From Ottowia thiooxydans DSM 14619 (GTDB taxonomy: Bacteria; Pseudomonadota; Gammaproteobacteria; Burkholderiales; Burkholderiaceae_C): a stretch of DNA of 64,000 nucleotides. The DNA lies in contig NZ_KE383943.1 in NCBI RefSeq assembly GCF_000422885.1, forward strand, positions 1 to 64,000, given 5' to 3'. Below, one piece after another: positions 17,015-26,022 of the stretch (positions within the stretch are counted from its first letter, which is position 1; each line of letters opens with the position of its first letter). The position numbers and the translations under genes are program-made. A model generated the notes under the pieces. The model did not search any database and was not told the origin of the DNA. It was given only the letters and a program-made list of their open reading frames with translations.

Positions 17015-17684
17015 GGCAGACCACTTTCTGAACGAAGATCGCGGGCGTCATAACCTGCTCGGGTGGGATTGAACCCAGGGGCACAATTTCTCGAACCTGC
17101 GCTATGGCGTGCCGCGCCGCTGTGCACATCACAGGTGCGAAGTTTCGGCCAGCCAATCGATAGGTGAGATTGCCCCAACGATCTCCTCGGTCTGCTTTAA
17201 CCAGTGCGTAGTCGGCGCGAATGGGTTGCTCCAGCACATAGCCTATGCCGTCGATCACCCGGGTTTCCTTGCCTTCTGCCAGCAATGTGCCGTAGCCCGT
17301 GGGCGAGAAGAACGGGCCCAGGCCTGCTCCGGCGGCTCGCATACGCTCCACCATGGTGCCTTGGGGAATGCATTCCAACTCGACTTTCCCCGCTCTGTAC
17401 ATCTGCTCAAAAGCAGCCGCGAGTGGTTGGCTCTTGTCCGCCGACTTGGGGTAGGAGCAGATGAGCTTGCGTACCCGCCCAGCGCCGATCAGGGCATTGA
17501 GGCCTTCAGTGCCGCTACCGGCGTTGTTGCTGACCACCACTAGATCCTTGGCGCCTTGTTCCAGCAGCGCTTCAAGCAGGGCGATCGGTGCGCCCGAACC
17601 ACCGAAGCCGCCGACGAGAATGGTGGCGCCGTCTGGAATCTCACTGACGGCTTCGGTCAAGGTATTAACGGTTTTATCGAGCAT
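17004..17684 (-). CDS. 3-oxoacid CoA-transferase, alpha subunit
   Basis: 226 residues. DGATILVGGFGGSGAP near the N-terminus is the glycine-rich CoA-binding loop, followed by VVSNNAGSG and the conserved ECIPQGTMVERMRAAGAG. The stop overlaps the start of the beta subunit by 11 bp, so translation is coupled and the hetero-oligomer is made in equal amounts. The SDR gene lies 31 bp upstream in the same direction. Confidence 0.9.
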   Translation of the reverse strand: MLDKTVNTLTEAVSEIPDGATILVGGFGGSGAPIALLEALLEQGAKDLVVVSNNAGSGTEGLNALIGAGRVRKLICSYPKSADKSQPLAAAFEQMYRAGKVELECIPQGTMVERMRAAGAGLGPFFSPTGYGTLLAEGKETRVIDGIGYVLEQPIRADYALVKADRGDRWGNLTYRLAGRNFAPVMCTAARHAIAQVREIVPLGSIPPEQVMTPAIFVQKVVCHAS

Positions 17685-17715
17685 GTGGGCGTTTCAGGGA
17701 TTTCGAATCGGGGAC

Positions 17716-18615
17716 TTAGATATCCATCCAGGTATCCCGATCTATGCCTGCATTCTTGCGCGCTTCGTTCACGATGCGGGTGATCTCTGGCCCCAGAGTT
17801 TCAGGATCCTTGCTAGCCTCCGTAAGAGGACCGTGCTGCCAACTTTCCGCCACCGCATATCCGAAGCCCCAAGCTTCGAAGACACGGCCGCTGACGGCAC
17901 TTGATTGGCTGCTGGCCAGCCAAGTGACCAGCGCGGCGATCCACTCAGGATCTCGCCGCTCCAGTTGTTCGGGTGTCCATTGGCCAAGGCCTTCTGTCAT
18001 GCGTGTGGTGGCGCGCGGCGCGATGGCGTTGACCGTCACCCCATAGCGTTGCAACTCTCGCGCGGCCACCAACGAGAAGGAGGCGATGCCGGCCTTGGCT
18101 GCGGCATAGTTGGCCTGCCCTATGTTGCAAAACAATCCGGAGTGCGAGCTGGTGTTAATCACCCGGGCATCAACCTTCTTGCCGTCCTTGGTCTGTTGGC
18201 GCCAATAGTTGGCGGCATGGTGCGTAGGTGCGAATGTTCCCTTGAGGTGGACGTTGGTGACGGAGTCCCACTCTTGCTCCGTCATGTTGATGAGCATGCG
18301 GTCGCGCAGGATGCCAGCATTGTTGACCAGGATGTCCAAGCCACCAAAGTGAGTGATGGCTGTATTGATCAATGACTTGGCGCCTTCCCAGTTCGCCACG
18401 TTGGAGGCGTCTGCCACGGCTTCACCGCCCGCTTCCCGAATCTCCGCGACGACCGCATCCGCAGGTGTGGTGTCCTGGCCAATGCCGTCAGCACTGGAGC
18501 CCAGGTCGTTGACCACCACCTTGGCGCCATGTCGGGCCAACATCAAAGCGTGGGCTTTCCCTAGTCCCCGGCCCGCGCCGGTCACGATGGCAATTCGGCC
18601 TTCGCAGAGTTTCAT
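17716..18615 (-). CDS. SDR 3-hydroxyacyl-CoA dehydrogenase (MFE-2-like)
   Basis: 299 residues from the ATG at 18615; an upstream in-frame ATG at 18636 adds seven residues but lies further from conserved sequence. TGAGRGLGKA (12-21), NNAG (98-101), Ser157, Tyr170 and Lys174 (YAAAK) make a complete SDR active site. The VVNDLGSSADGIG stretch again marks the MFE-2 type. It parallels the SDR at 7335, so the cluster has two 3-hydroxyacyl-CoA dehydrogenases for two rounds or two substrates. Confidence 0.88.
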   Translation of the reverse strand: MKLCEGRIAIVTGAGRGLGKAHALMLARHGAKVVVNDLGSSADGIGQDTTPADAVVAEIREAGGEAVADASNVANWEGAKSLINTAITHFGGLDILVNNAGILRDRMLINMTEQEWDSVTNVHLKGTFAPTHHAANYWRQQTKDGKKVDARVINTSSHSGLFCNIGQANYAAAKAGIASFSLVAARELQRYGVTVNAIAPRATTRMTEGLGQWTPEQLERRDPEWIAALVTWLASSQSSAVSGRVFEAWGFGYAVAESWQHGPLTEASKDPETLGPEITRIVNEARKNAGIDRDTWMDI

Positions 18616-18645
18616 AGTGATCCCTTGTTCTTTCAATGTGGGTAT

Positions 18646-19848
18646 TCAGGAATGCAGGCCGAGAATCGAGATGGCCGCAATACCTTGGAAAGGAACGCCC
18701 CCAAGGTTGTGCGTCAACCCTACTGAAGGCGAAGAAATTTGACGCTCACCGGCACGCCCCAGAAGCTGGGTGTAAACCTCGTAAGCCATTCGCAGACCGG
18801 AAGCCGCAATCGGGTGGCCGAAGCACTTGAGCCCGCCATCTACCTGGCAGGGCACACCGCCGCCGGTGCGGTCGTAGAAGCCTCCCAGAATGTCGTCTAC
18901 GGCCTGGCCTTCGGGTGAAATGAAAAGATCTTCCATCGTCACCAGTTCAGTGACGGAAAAGCAGTCATGTACTTCAATCAAGTCCAGCTGGCTGCGTGGG
19001 TCGTCGATCCCGGCTTCCGCATACGCTCTCTGGGCGGCCAGACGCGTGGTTCGCACGCTTGCGCCATCCCATTGGTCTGTCGAAGATTCGACACCTGAGC
19101 CGATCGCAAGCTGAATCGCCTTGATTGACACGATGTCTTTCTTACCCAAGGCACGCGCAATTTCTGGCGTGGTGACGATAGCCGCTGCTGCGCCATCACT
19201 GACACCACAACAATCGAACAAGCCGAGCGGTTCGGCAATCATGGGCGCGTTCAGGATTTGCTCCATGCTCACCTTTTTACGCAAGTGAGCCTTGGGGCTT
19301 AGAGCGCCGTTCTCGTGGCTCTTCCAGGAAACATGCGCGAGGGCTTGCTTGAGGCGCTCTGGGGAAATGCCGTGCTTGTGTCGGTAGCCGGCGGCCAGTT
19401 GTGCAAACCCTGCGGGTGCCGAGCCAAGGTTCAGCCAGAGGTCATTCAACGTGCCTTTGAAGGGGGAGGGCAGACCTCCATAGCCGGTGTCCTTGAGTTT
19501 TTCCGCGCCAATGGCCAACGCGATATCCACTGCTCCGGAAGCCACGGCGTACGCCGCGCTTCGCAGTGCCTCCGTACCGGTCGCGCACATGTTTTCTACC
19601 CGGCTGACGGGGATACCGTCCAGGCGCAAAGCCATGGATGCGGGGATGGCGGAGTTGCCTACGTTGACTGCGTCCATACAGGAGCCGAACCACGCAGCCT
19701 CTATCTGGCGGCGCTCAATGCCTGCATCGGCCATGGCTTCTGTGAAGGCTTCCGCTAAGAGATCCGCAGTGCCCGCGTCCCAACGCTCCCCAAACCGGGA
19801 GCAGCCCATGCCAAGAATGGCAACCTTGTCCTTAATACCTGTAGCCAT
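18646..19848 (-). CDS. Thiolase, SCP2/lipid-transfer-protein type
   Basis: 400 residues. ENMCATGTEAL places the nucleophilic Cys88; EVHDCFSVTE and CFGHPIAASG supply the second Cys and the catalytic His. The order and spacing match SCP2-type thiolases. Proteins of this group work with a DUF35 partner, either as thiolases or, as in the steroid side-chain enzyme Ltp2, as retro-aldolases. The DUF35 partner here is the fusion protein encoded 23 bp upstream. It is the likely carbon-carbon cleaving enzyme of the leftward operon. Confidence 0.88.
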   Translation of the reverse strand: MATGIKDKVAILGMGCSRFGERWDAGTADLLAEAFTEAMADAGIERRQIEAAWFGSCMDAVNVGNSAIPASMALRLDGIPVSRVENMCATGTEALRSAAYAVASGAVDIALAIGAEKLKDTGYGGLPSPFKGTLNDLWLNLGSAPAGFAQLAAGYRHKHGISPERLKQALAHVSWKSHENGALSPKAHLRKKVSMEQILNAPMIAEPLGLFDCCGVSDGAAAAIVTTPEIARALGKKDIVSIKAIQLAIGSGVESSTDQWDGASVRTTRLAAQRAYAEAGIDDPRSQLDLIEVHDCFSVTELVTMEDLFISPEGQAVDDILGGFYDRTGGGVPCQVDGGLKCFGHPIAASGLRMAYEVYTQLLGRAGERQISSPSVGLTHNLGGVPFQGIAAISILGLHS

Positions 19849-19871
19849 GACGGATTTCCAGTAAGAGTGGC

Positions 19872-21332
19872 CTAGGCCTGCCCCTGCACGGGGATGGCTT
19901 TCCAGAAGTAGCGCGGATAGTGGCGAACCCTGTCTATGTCCTTGATACGAAACACCATGTTCACTGGGGCTCCGATTTCCAAGCCAGCGGGCCCTACATC
20001 GACGATCTCCATCATCAGCCGCGCCGCGTTGTCGAACTGAACAAAGCCCACATACAGCGGTGGTGCGGGGTGGTAGGAGAGCCAGTCAGCCGTGAAGGTC
20101 ATCACGCGTGCCTTGGCGTCGGCCAAGGCCACTTGATCGAACTGGCTGGAAGGCGCATTGCAAGCAGGGTTGACGCAAAACGGTAACTGGGGAAACTGGA
20201 TGGTGCTGCAGGCGCGGCATTTTCCTGCCTGAAAGTGCGAAATCTGTTCGTTTGAGCGGTACTGCTCGGTGAGCGCGGTTTTCACCGGCCGTTCCGCGCG
20301 CATGCCCCAGTCAAGATCAACACCGCCTTCATTGGCCAGGAGGCGCAGGTAGGCGTCTGTTTCCAATTTGTCGGCCAGCGCGCCGCTGACGCCTCGGCGC
20401 GGCCGCGCATTGGTGATGGCATCGGTCACGCGCAAGACTAAGACATCGCATCCCTGACCGAAGCCAGCCAGCAGGATATGTTCGCCGGGCTCGGCGCGTT
20501 CCAATACATGAGCCAACATCAGCAAACCGTGCGCGGTGCCGGTATAGCCGCAGTTGGCGGTCAGAGCGTCGGCTTCCGCTTCGGCCGGGATGCCGGCGCT
20601 ACGGGCCACCGCCGTGGCTATGCCTTTGAAGCTTGAAGGCAAGATGAAGTGGCGGATCTCCTTGGGTTCGACGCCAGCATCGGCTAGTGCGGCCGCTATC
20701 ACAGGCGGCACCAGCTTCAAGTAGCCTTCGTCGCGTATCCAACGCTCTTCCCAGAAATAATCGTATTGGCTTTCCGCTGCCCGGAAGTGGTCTACGAACA
20801 GCGCACTCTTGCTGGCGCTGCCGCGCAGCTCTGCAACGATCTTTTCGCTGCCAAGCGTGAAGGCGGCGGCACCTGCGCCGTTGTTCATTTCTTGCGTGCT
20901 GGCAGGCTTGCCGCGCGGGCGATCACTGGCCACCACCAGGGCTGAGCCTGAGGAGGCGTCGGAGAGGGCTGCGAGTAACGCGCTGATGCCGGCACGCTGG
21001 GATTGGCCAACATCAAGTGTTCGGATACCGCTTGAAAGACCCAGCGCGCTTCCGATGATGGTGGCGTGTTGAAGGTCTGCGAATGGATGAGTGGTGGAGG
21101 CGAACACCACACGCGAGATGGCGTCTCGCGCCTGGCCGTCCAGGGCGTCACGGGCGGCTTCTACTCCCATGGTAACGCTGTCTTCGTCCCAGCCGCAAAA
21201 CGCACGCTGTCCCTTGGCGAGGCCCTTTAACGCCGGCGCCATCCACTGGTGGGCCTTCGCAATGGCGTTGCGATCGAGTCTCCAACGGGGTATGTAGCCA
21301 CCGAAGGCAGTGATGCCATAGGCCTTGGTCAT
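19872..21332 (-). CDS. HMG-CoA-synthase-like protein fused to DUF35 (zinc ribbon/OB-fold)
   Basis: 486 residues. Residues 1-330 are a thiolase-fold domain of the HMG-CoA synthase group (GITAFGGYIPRWRLDRNAIA start, NNGAGAAAFTLG). The C-terminal ~115 residues are a DUF35 module: zinc ribbon Cys372, Cys375, Cys386 and Cys391, then an OB-fold that typically holds the acyl-CoA chain. At the place of the catalytic cysteine the sequence reads DVGQSQRAGIS, with Ser111 where Cys is expected. The fold may therefore be a scaffold for the neighbouring thiolase and not a synthase. First gene of the leftward operon. Confidence 0.8.
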   Translation of the reverse strand: MTKAYGITAFGGYIPRWRLDRNAIAKAHQWMAPALKGLAKGQRAFCGWDEDSVTMGVEAARDALDGQARDAISRVVFASTTHPFADLQHATIIGSALGLSSGIRTLDVGQSQRAGISALLAALSDASSGSALVVASDRPRGKPASTQEMNNGAGAAAFTLGSEKIVAELRGSASKSALFVDHFRAAESQYDYFWEERWIRDEGYLKLVPPVIAAALADAGVEPKEIRHFILPSSFKGIATAVARSAGIPAEAEADALTANCGYTGTAHGLLMLAHVLERAEPGEHILLAGFGQGCDVLVLRVTDAITNARPRRGVSGALADKLETDAYLRLLANEGGVDLDWGMRAERPVKTALTEQYRSNEQISHFQAGKCRACSTIQFPQLPFCVNPACNAPSSQFDQVALADAKARVMTFTADWLSYHPAPPLYVGFVQFDNAARLMMEIVDVGPAGLEIGAPVNMVFRIKDIDRVRHYPRYFWKAIPVQGQA

Positions 21333-21492
21333 AGACAGGTTCCGTGAGCTTTCATATCGAATTTATAGTATGCAACCATATCACAATTGTGGTGAATGAA
21401 ACTCTATCTAGGGTAAGTACCAGTGGGTATTGCCATAGAGTGGAATTTCATGGAATATGTTATGCATGTAAACGATATGGAATGGATTGAGT
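21333..21492. promoter_or_regulatory. Divergent control region, HMGCS-DUF35 / MaoC
   Basis: AT-rich spacer between operons. TAGTATGCAACCATAT at 21366-21381 combines two words seen at other cluster promoters (the reverse complement of GCATACTA, and ACCATAT). CGATATGG at 21473-21480 lies 12 bp before the MaoC start. This again points to one regulator acting on both divergent units. No convincing -35/-10 pair can be chosen by eye. Confidence 0.4.
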
Positions 21493-21954
21493 ATGGCTGG
21501 TTTGTATTTCGAACAGTTCGAGTTGGGGCGTGTATGGGATCACGACATACGCCGAACCGTCACTGAGACCGACAATTTGATGTTCAGCTGCATGACGCAT
21601 AACCCCGCGGCGATACATATCGACGCCGAATACGCCAAGACGACTGAGTTCGGCAAGCCCCTGATGAACAGTGCGTTCACCTTGGGTCTGATGGTCGGTA
21701 TCTCGGTAGGCGACACCACGCTGGGGACCACCGTGGGCAATCTCGGCTGGGATGAAGTCAGGTTTCCTCGCCCGGTATTTGCGGGCGATACGCTGCGAGT
21801 GCAGACCAAGGTCCTGGAAAAGCGTGAAAGCCGTTCACGCCCTGACAACGGGATTGTGGTGCTGGAGCACACTGCGTACAACCAACGCAATGAGTTGGTG
21901 GGTTCCTGCAAGCGCAGCGCGCTGATGTTCAAGCTACCTAAGGTGCCAGCATGA
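21493..21954 (+). CDS. MaoC-family dehydratase
   Basis: 153 residues from ATG 21493; a TTG two codons upstream is possible but less likely. Single hot-dog domain: TETDNLMFSCMTHNPAAIHID near residue 23 holds the Asn/His variant of the hydratase motif, then FGKPLMNSAFTLGL. Such short MaoC proteins hydrate branched 2-enoyl-CoA or mesaconyl-type CoA esters. The stop overlaps the CitE-type lyase start by 4 bp (21951-21954). That pairing recalls hydratase plus lyase steps that split citramalyl- or malyl-type CoA, but the substrate is inferred. Confidence 0.85.
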   Translation: MAGLYFEQFELGRVWDHDIRRTVTETDNLMFSCMTHNPAAIHIDAEYAKTTEFGKPLMNSAFTLGLMVGISVGDTTLGTTVGNLGWDEVRFPRPVFAGDTLRVQTKVLEKRESRSRPDNGIVVLEHTAYNQRNELVGSCKRSALMFKLPKVPA

Positions 21955-22853
21955 CGGGGGCTTTGAACGCACCGCTCAGGTCCCTTTTGTTTGTTCCTGG
22001 TGACAGCGAACGCAAGCTGAGCAAGGGCATTGAGTCGAAGGCTGACGCCTTGATTCTTGACCTGGAAGACGCAGTTGCTCCCTCGCGTACGCACTTGGCG
22101 CGGGGTATGGTGGTCGATTACCTGAAATCCAGACCGGAGCGCTCGCGGCAGAAGCTCTGGGTCCGGATCAATCCGCTAGGGACGCCGGCCTCCATGCTGG
22201 ATTTGGCCGCGGTGGTGGCAGGAGCGCCGGACGGCATTTTGCTGCCCAAGGTCAACGGCCCGGCGGATATTGTCCACTTGGGGCATTGCCTTGATGCGCT
22301 GGAGGCGCGGGAAGGTCTGCCCCCCGGCGTGATACGCATCATGCCCGTAGCGACCGAAACGCCTCTGTCCTTGTTCGCATTGGGCGGATATGCTGGTTGT
22401 AGCGAGCGATTGCACGGATTGACCTGGGGTGCTGAAGATATAGCGGCTGCACTGGGTGCCAGTGCCAACCGCCGGCCCACAGGCGAGTACGACACGGTGT
22501 ACGCCATGGCGAAGGCTCTTTGCCTCTCCGGGGCGGCAGCTGCCAATGTGCAACCTGTGGACACCATCTGGGCTGACTACCGCAATAACGAGGGCTTGCT
22601 TGCCGAGGCCATGCAATCGCGTCAGTCTGGCTACACCGGAAAGATTGCCATTCATCCAGGGCAGGTAGATGTCATCAATGATGCGTTCACGCCCGGCTCG
22701 CAAGAGGTCGCATGGGCTCGGCGTGTCGTGGAGGTGTTCGAGGCTAACCCGGGCCTGGGCACGGTGGGTCTGGAAGGCAAGATGCTCGATATGCCGCACC
22801 TCAAGCAGGCGCGCAGAGTGCTGGAACTGGTTGAGCGCGTGGGAGAAAAGTAA
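21951..22853 (+). CDS. HpcH/HpaI (CitE-like) CoA ester lyase
   Basis: 300 residues. RSLLFVPGDSERKLSKGIES at the start, LILDLEDAVAPS (metal-binding Glu/Asp) near residue 34, LWVRINPLGT, and GLTWGAEDIAAALGA near 160 are the hallmarks of the citrate-lyase beta, malyl-CoA and citramalyl-CoA lyase group. Mg-dependent aldol cleavage of a 3-hydroxyacyl-CoA gives acetyl- or propionyl-CoA plus a 2-oxo acid. ATGA overlap with the MaoC gene and a 1-bp overlap with the ligase behind it show a tight operon. This gives a second carbon-carbon cleavage besides the thiolase. Confidence 0.88.
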   Translation: MTGALNAPLRSLLFVPGDSERKLSKGIESKADALILDLEDAVAPSRTHLARGMVVDYLKSRPERSRQKLWVRINPLGTPASMLDLAAVVAGAPDGILLPKVNGPADIVHLGHCLDALEAREGLPPGVIRIMPVATETPLSLFALGGYAGCSERLHGLTWGAEDIAAALGASANRRPTGEYDTVYAMAKALCLSGAAAANVQPVDTIWADYRNNEGLLAEAMQSRQSGYTGKIAIHPGQVDVINDAFTPGSQEVAWARRVVEVFEANPGLGTVGLEGKMLDMPHLKQARRVLELVERVGEK

Positions 22854-24409
22854 TGCCGGCATTGCACGATTGGGCGCAGGCGCAGCCTGACAAGGTGGCG
22901 ATTCACATGGCAGACGGCAGTGGCCAGCTGACCTACCGTGAGCTGGACGAGCGAGCCAACCGCGTGGCGCAGTGGCTGATCTCTCTCGGGCTGCAACCCG
23001 GCGCCACGGTCGGTCTACTGCTGGAAAATCACCTGCACACTTTCGAGTTGTGGTGGGGAGCGCGCCGCGCTGGACTCTATTACGTTCCGCTCAGCACCCA
23101 TCTGAAGGGCTCAGAAATTGCCTATGTCTTGCGCGACTGCCAGGCCAGTGCGTTGATTGCCAGTGGGGCTACCGCCAGTTTGGCGGTAGAGGCATTTGAG
23201 ACGTTGCGGCCGGACGAGTTGCCGCACCGCTATCTGCTTGAAGGCGAGGCCTCTGGTTTTGCTTCTTACCTGGCGGCCCTGGAGCCATTTTCTGGTACGG
23301 CCACGTTGCCAGAGCGTGCCATGGGGCGGGAATTTATGTATTCCTCCGGAACCACAGGGTTTCCCAAAGGCATACGCCGGGCTCTCGCACCTTTTGATCG
23401 GCGTCGCGATCTTCCTTTGCTGGAGCAGCGCTTGCGCGCCATCTTCCGCTTTGATGCCCAAGCGATCTATCTATCCACCTCGCCGCTCTATCACGCTCTG
23501 GGGCGCTTCAATATCCGCACGATCGAATGCGGTGGCACTTGCGTCATCATGGGTAAGTTCGATGCGCTTTTAGCGTTGCAGGCCATTGAACGCTACCGCG
23601 TCACCCATTCGCACTGGGTGCCCACCATGCTGGTTCGGCTGCTGGCCTTGCCGGCTGAAGTGCGGCAAGGCCATGATGTGTCCAGTATGCAATGCGCCAT
23701 CCATGCCACTGCGCCTTGCGCGGTTCACGTGAAGCGAGCCATGATCGAATGGTGGGGGCCGGTGATCGAGGAGTACTACGGCGGATCAGAGAACGTGGGT
23801 GTGACGCACATTGATGGCAACGAATGGCTCGCGCACCCGGGCTCAGTGGGCCGCCCCATTTGCGGTACCGTGCACATCGTGTCCGAAGAAAATCCAGACA
23901 TCGAAATCCCTGCGGGGGAAATTGGAATGGTCTATTTCGATGGGGGGGTGGCTTTTGAATATCACAACGATCAGGGGAAGACTCGTCAGGCGTTCAATAG
24001 CCGGGGCTGGGGCACCTATGGCGATTTGGGAAGCCTCGATGCTGAAGGGTTTTTGTATCTCAGCGACCGGCGCACTGATCTGATCATTTCTGGCGGTGTG
24101 AATATCTACCCCCGTGAGGTAGAGAACGTTTTGGACACCCACCCATCCGTGGCGGAATCAGCGGTGATTGGCGTGCCCAATGAGGAATACGGCCAGGAAG
24201 TCAAAGCGGTGGTGCAGCTCAAGGCGGGTGTACCTGAGACTTCTGAGCTTGCAGAGGCGTTGATGGCCTTGTGCCGGGAAAAGCTTTCTCGCCTCAAGTG
24301 TCCACGCTCAGTCGACTTCACGCAGGAATTACCCCGCAATGAAAACGGCAAATTGCTTAAGCGAGTGCTGCGCGAGGCGCATTTGAAAGCAGCGAGCAAC
24401 CCGGTTTGA
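22853..24409 (+). CDS. AMP-forming acyl-CoA ligase
   Basis: 518 residues; the ATG overlaps the lyase stop by one base (taATG). Phosphate loop YSSGTTGFPKG at residues 163-173, hinge SGGVNIYPREVE, and catalytic Lys500 in NENGK. A complete ANL ligase, paralogous to the one at 14203. It ends the rightward operon 21493-24409 and probably activates the acid that the MaoC and lyase pair processes. Intergenic 24410-24593 behind it shows no gene and no clear terminator. Confidence 0.9.
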   Translation: MPALHDWAQAQPDKVAIHMADGSGQLTYRELDERANRVAQWLISLGLQPGATVGLLLENHLHTFELWWGARRAGLYYVPLSTHLKGSEIAYVLRDCQASALIASGATASLAVEAFETLRPDELPHRYLLEGEASGFASYLAALEPFSGTATLPERAMGREFMYSSGTTGFPKGIRRALAPFDRRRDLPLLEQRLRAIFRFDAQAIYLSTSPLYHALGRFNIRTIECGGTCVIMGKFDALLALQAIERYRVTHSHWVPTMLVRLLALPAEVRQGHDVSSMQCAIHATAPCAVHVKRAMIEWWGPVIEEYYGGSENVGVTHIDGNEWLAHPGSVGRPICGTVHIVSEENPDIEIPAGEIGMVYFDGGVAFEYHNDQGKTRQAFNSRGWGTYGDLGSLDAEGFLYLSDRRTDLIISGGVNIYPREVENVLDTHPSVAESAVIGVPNEEYGQEVKAVVQLKAGVPETSELAEALMALCREKLSRLKCPRSVDFTQELPRNENGKLLKRVLREAHLKAASNPV

Positions 24410-24593
24410 GTTTTCTTCGCATGGGGCGGGGTCTCCGGGTCTTACAGATCCGCTCAAGACGGCGTGTCGCCGATCTGCTGTTGCGCCTGAAGTCGATAGC
24501 AGCCCTTTTTGAGCGATAAGAATTCGCCGAGGGCCGGAGGGAAAGCATTTTTAGTGAACTATGGTTATGGTTTCACGACATAATCGTTAGGAA

Positions 24594-25631
24594 ATGTTAG
24601 CCGCAACCCGGTCCCTGCCCACCACGCTTTTCCGCACTAGCCACGTGGCTGTGGAGGATCGGTTCGAGGCTTGGCGCGAAAGCATTTCCGTGATCTTCGA
24701 CGTGACCCCCTCGGCGCGAGTCGCGTTGAATGAATTTGAGGCGTCGGTGCATGCCACGCACCTGGGGCAACTGATGGTGGGCGACGCCCGTTTTGGCGCT
24801 CAGCAATTCGCCCGAGGCAAGGCGAGAGCGGCACGCGATGGGTTGAATCACTATATGGTGCAGTGGTACCGCGAAGGGGGTTTCGCGGGGCAGCACGACA
24901 GCGATGGTGACATGCAGGTGCGTGCCGGCGATATCGTTTTCTTTGACATGACGCGCCCGCTTCGCACCGTCGCCAATCCTTCCAGAGTGATGTCGTTGGT
25001 CTTGACGCGCACCTTGTGTGAGGAAGCGTTTGGGGCCTCGGCCGAAACGCTTCACGGCACAGTGCTGCGCTCGGGCGACGTGCTCCATGGGTTGCTGGCC
25101 GACCACCTCGACTCGTTGCACCGGCGTTTGCCTGCTATTGATGTCGAGCAGGCAGGGGCCGTGGCGCATGCCACCACGCGTATGCTGGCTGCATGCTTCA
25201 GCCCGGCGGGGCGAGCGCGCGCTCATGCGCAGGCTGAGATGCGTGCAGTGACACGGGAGAGCATTGAGCAATACATTGGCCGAAATCTGGGCGCTTCGCT
25301 CACGCCCGAATCGCTATGTGGCACCTTCGGCGTTTCCCGGACCTTGCTGTACAAGTTGTTCGAACCACTGGGTGGCGTTGCTCACTATGTGCAGCATCGG
25401 CGCCTTCTGCGTGCGTTCCATTCCCTGACCAATCCCGCCAATCAGCGCCTGCGCGTAGCGGAGATAGGCACACGCCTGGGCTTCGCGAGCGAGGCGCATT
25501 TCAGCCGCGCGTTCCGTGCGGCCTTTGGTCTTACACCTAGAGATGCGCGGGCCTCGGGTGGCACTGCGAGAGCGCTTCAGACAACCGGCGCCTCTTCGAT
25601 CGAATATGCCGACTGGGTTCGCGGGCTCTAG
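24594..25631 (+). CDS. AraC-family transcriptional regulator
   Basis: 345 residues. N-terminal sensor of the AraC_binding_2 type (DRFEAWRESISVIFDV, then a cupin-like VRAGDIVFFDMTRPLRT near residue 110). The C-terminal ~100 residues hold two helix-turn-helix motifs: LTPESLCGTFGVSRTLLYKL and VAEIGTRLGFASEAHFSRAF, ending with FGLTPRDAR. Such activators often respond to aromatic or organic acids. It could activate the adjacent operons, adding to MarR control. No own ribosome site is obvious before the ATG. Confidence 0.88.
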   Translation: MLAATRSLPTTLFRTSHVAVEDRFEAWRESISVIFDVTPSARVALNEFEASVHATHLGQLMVGDARFGAQQFARGKARAARDGLNHYMVQWYREGGFAGQHDSDGDMQVRAGDIVFFDMTRPLRTVANPSRVMSLVLTRTLCEEAFGASAETLHGTVLRSGDVLHGLLADHLDSLHRRLPAIDVEQAGAVAHATTRMLAACFSPAGRARAHAQAEMRAVTRESIEQYIGRNLGASLTPESLCGTFGVSRTLLYKLFEPLGGVAHYVQHRRLLRAFHSLTNPANQRLRVAEIGTRLGFASEAHFSRAFRAAFGLTPRDARASGGTARALQTTGASSIEYADWVRGL

Positions 25632-25695
25632 TGATGCGGTGCTTGACCCCGATGTCGACCAATTTCCGTTTTTAGTGAACTTCCAACTTCTGGCA

Positions 25696-25759
25696 CTAGG
25701 GCGTGTTCACACTAAATTCGCCCCCGCGCCGGGGTGAATTTATGGTGAACAGGCCCTAG
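25696..25759. repeat. 64-bp palindromic element
   Basis: CTAGGGCGTGTTCAC at one end and GTGAACAGGCCCTAG at the other are near-perfect inverted repeats, and the arms stay complementary (ACTAAATTCGCCCC against GGGGTGAATTTATG) almost to the middle. Such short palindromes flanked by CTAG look like IS5-type miniature elements. The gap 25632-26022 holds this element and otherwise nothing recognisable. Confidence 0.55.
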
Positions 25760-26022
25760 CGTAAAGCCGAAGCGAAGCTCGCCGAAAGACGTCGGTGCGT
25801 ATCGCCCGCTTGCTTGAAACGCGGCAACGTTGACTCGCAAGACACCCAGGCAAGAAATTCAGGATGCACAGTCAAATTCCCATGCGGGGTGCCTCCTAGC
25901 ATCAGCTTGGAGCGTGCGCAGCAGAAGGATTGACCGCTGCCGCACACGGTTCAGGCGCTTTGCGCAAGCCATCATGGCCGCTGTTTGCAGTGGTCGAGTT
26001 CCTTACATTTCAAACTCATATC

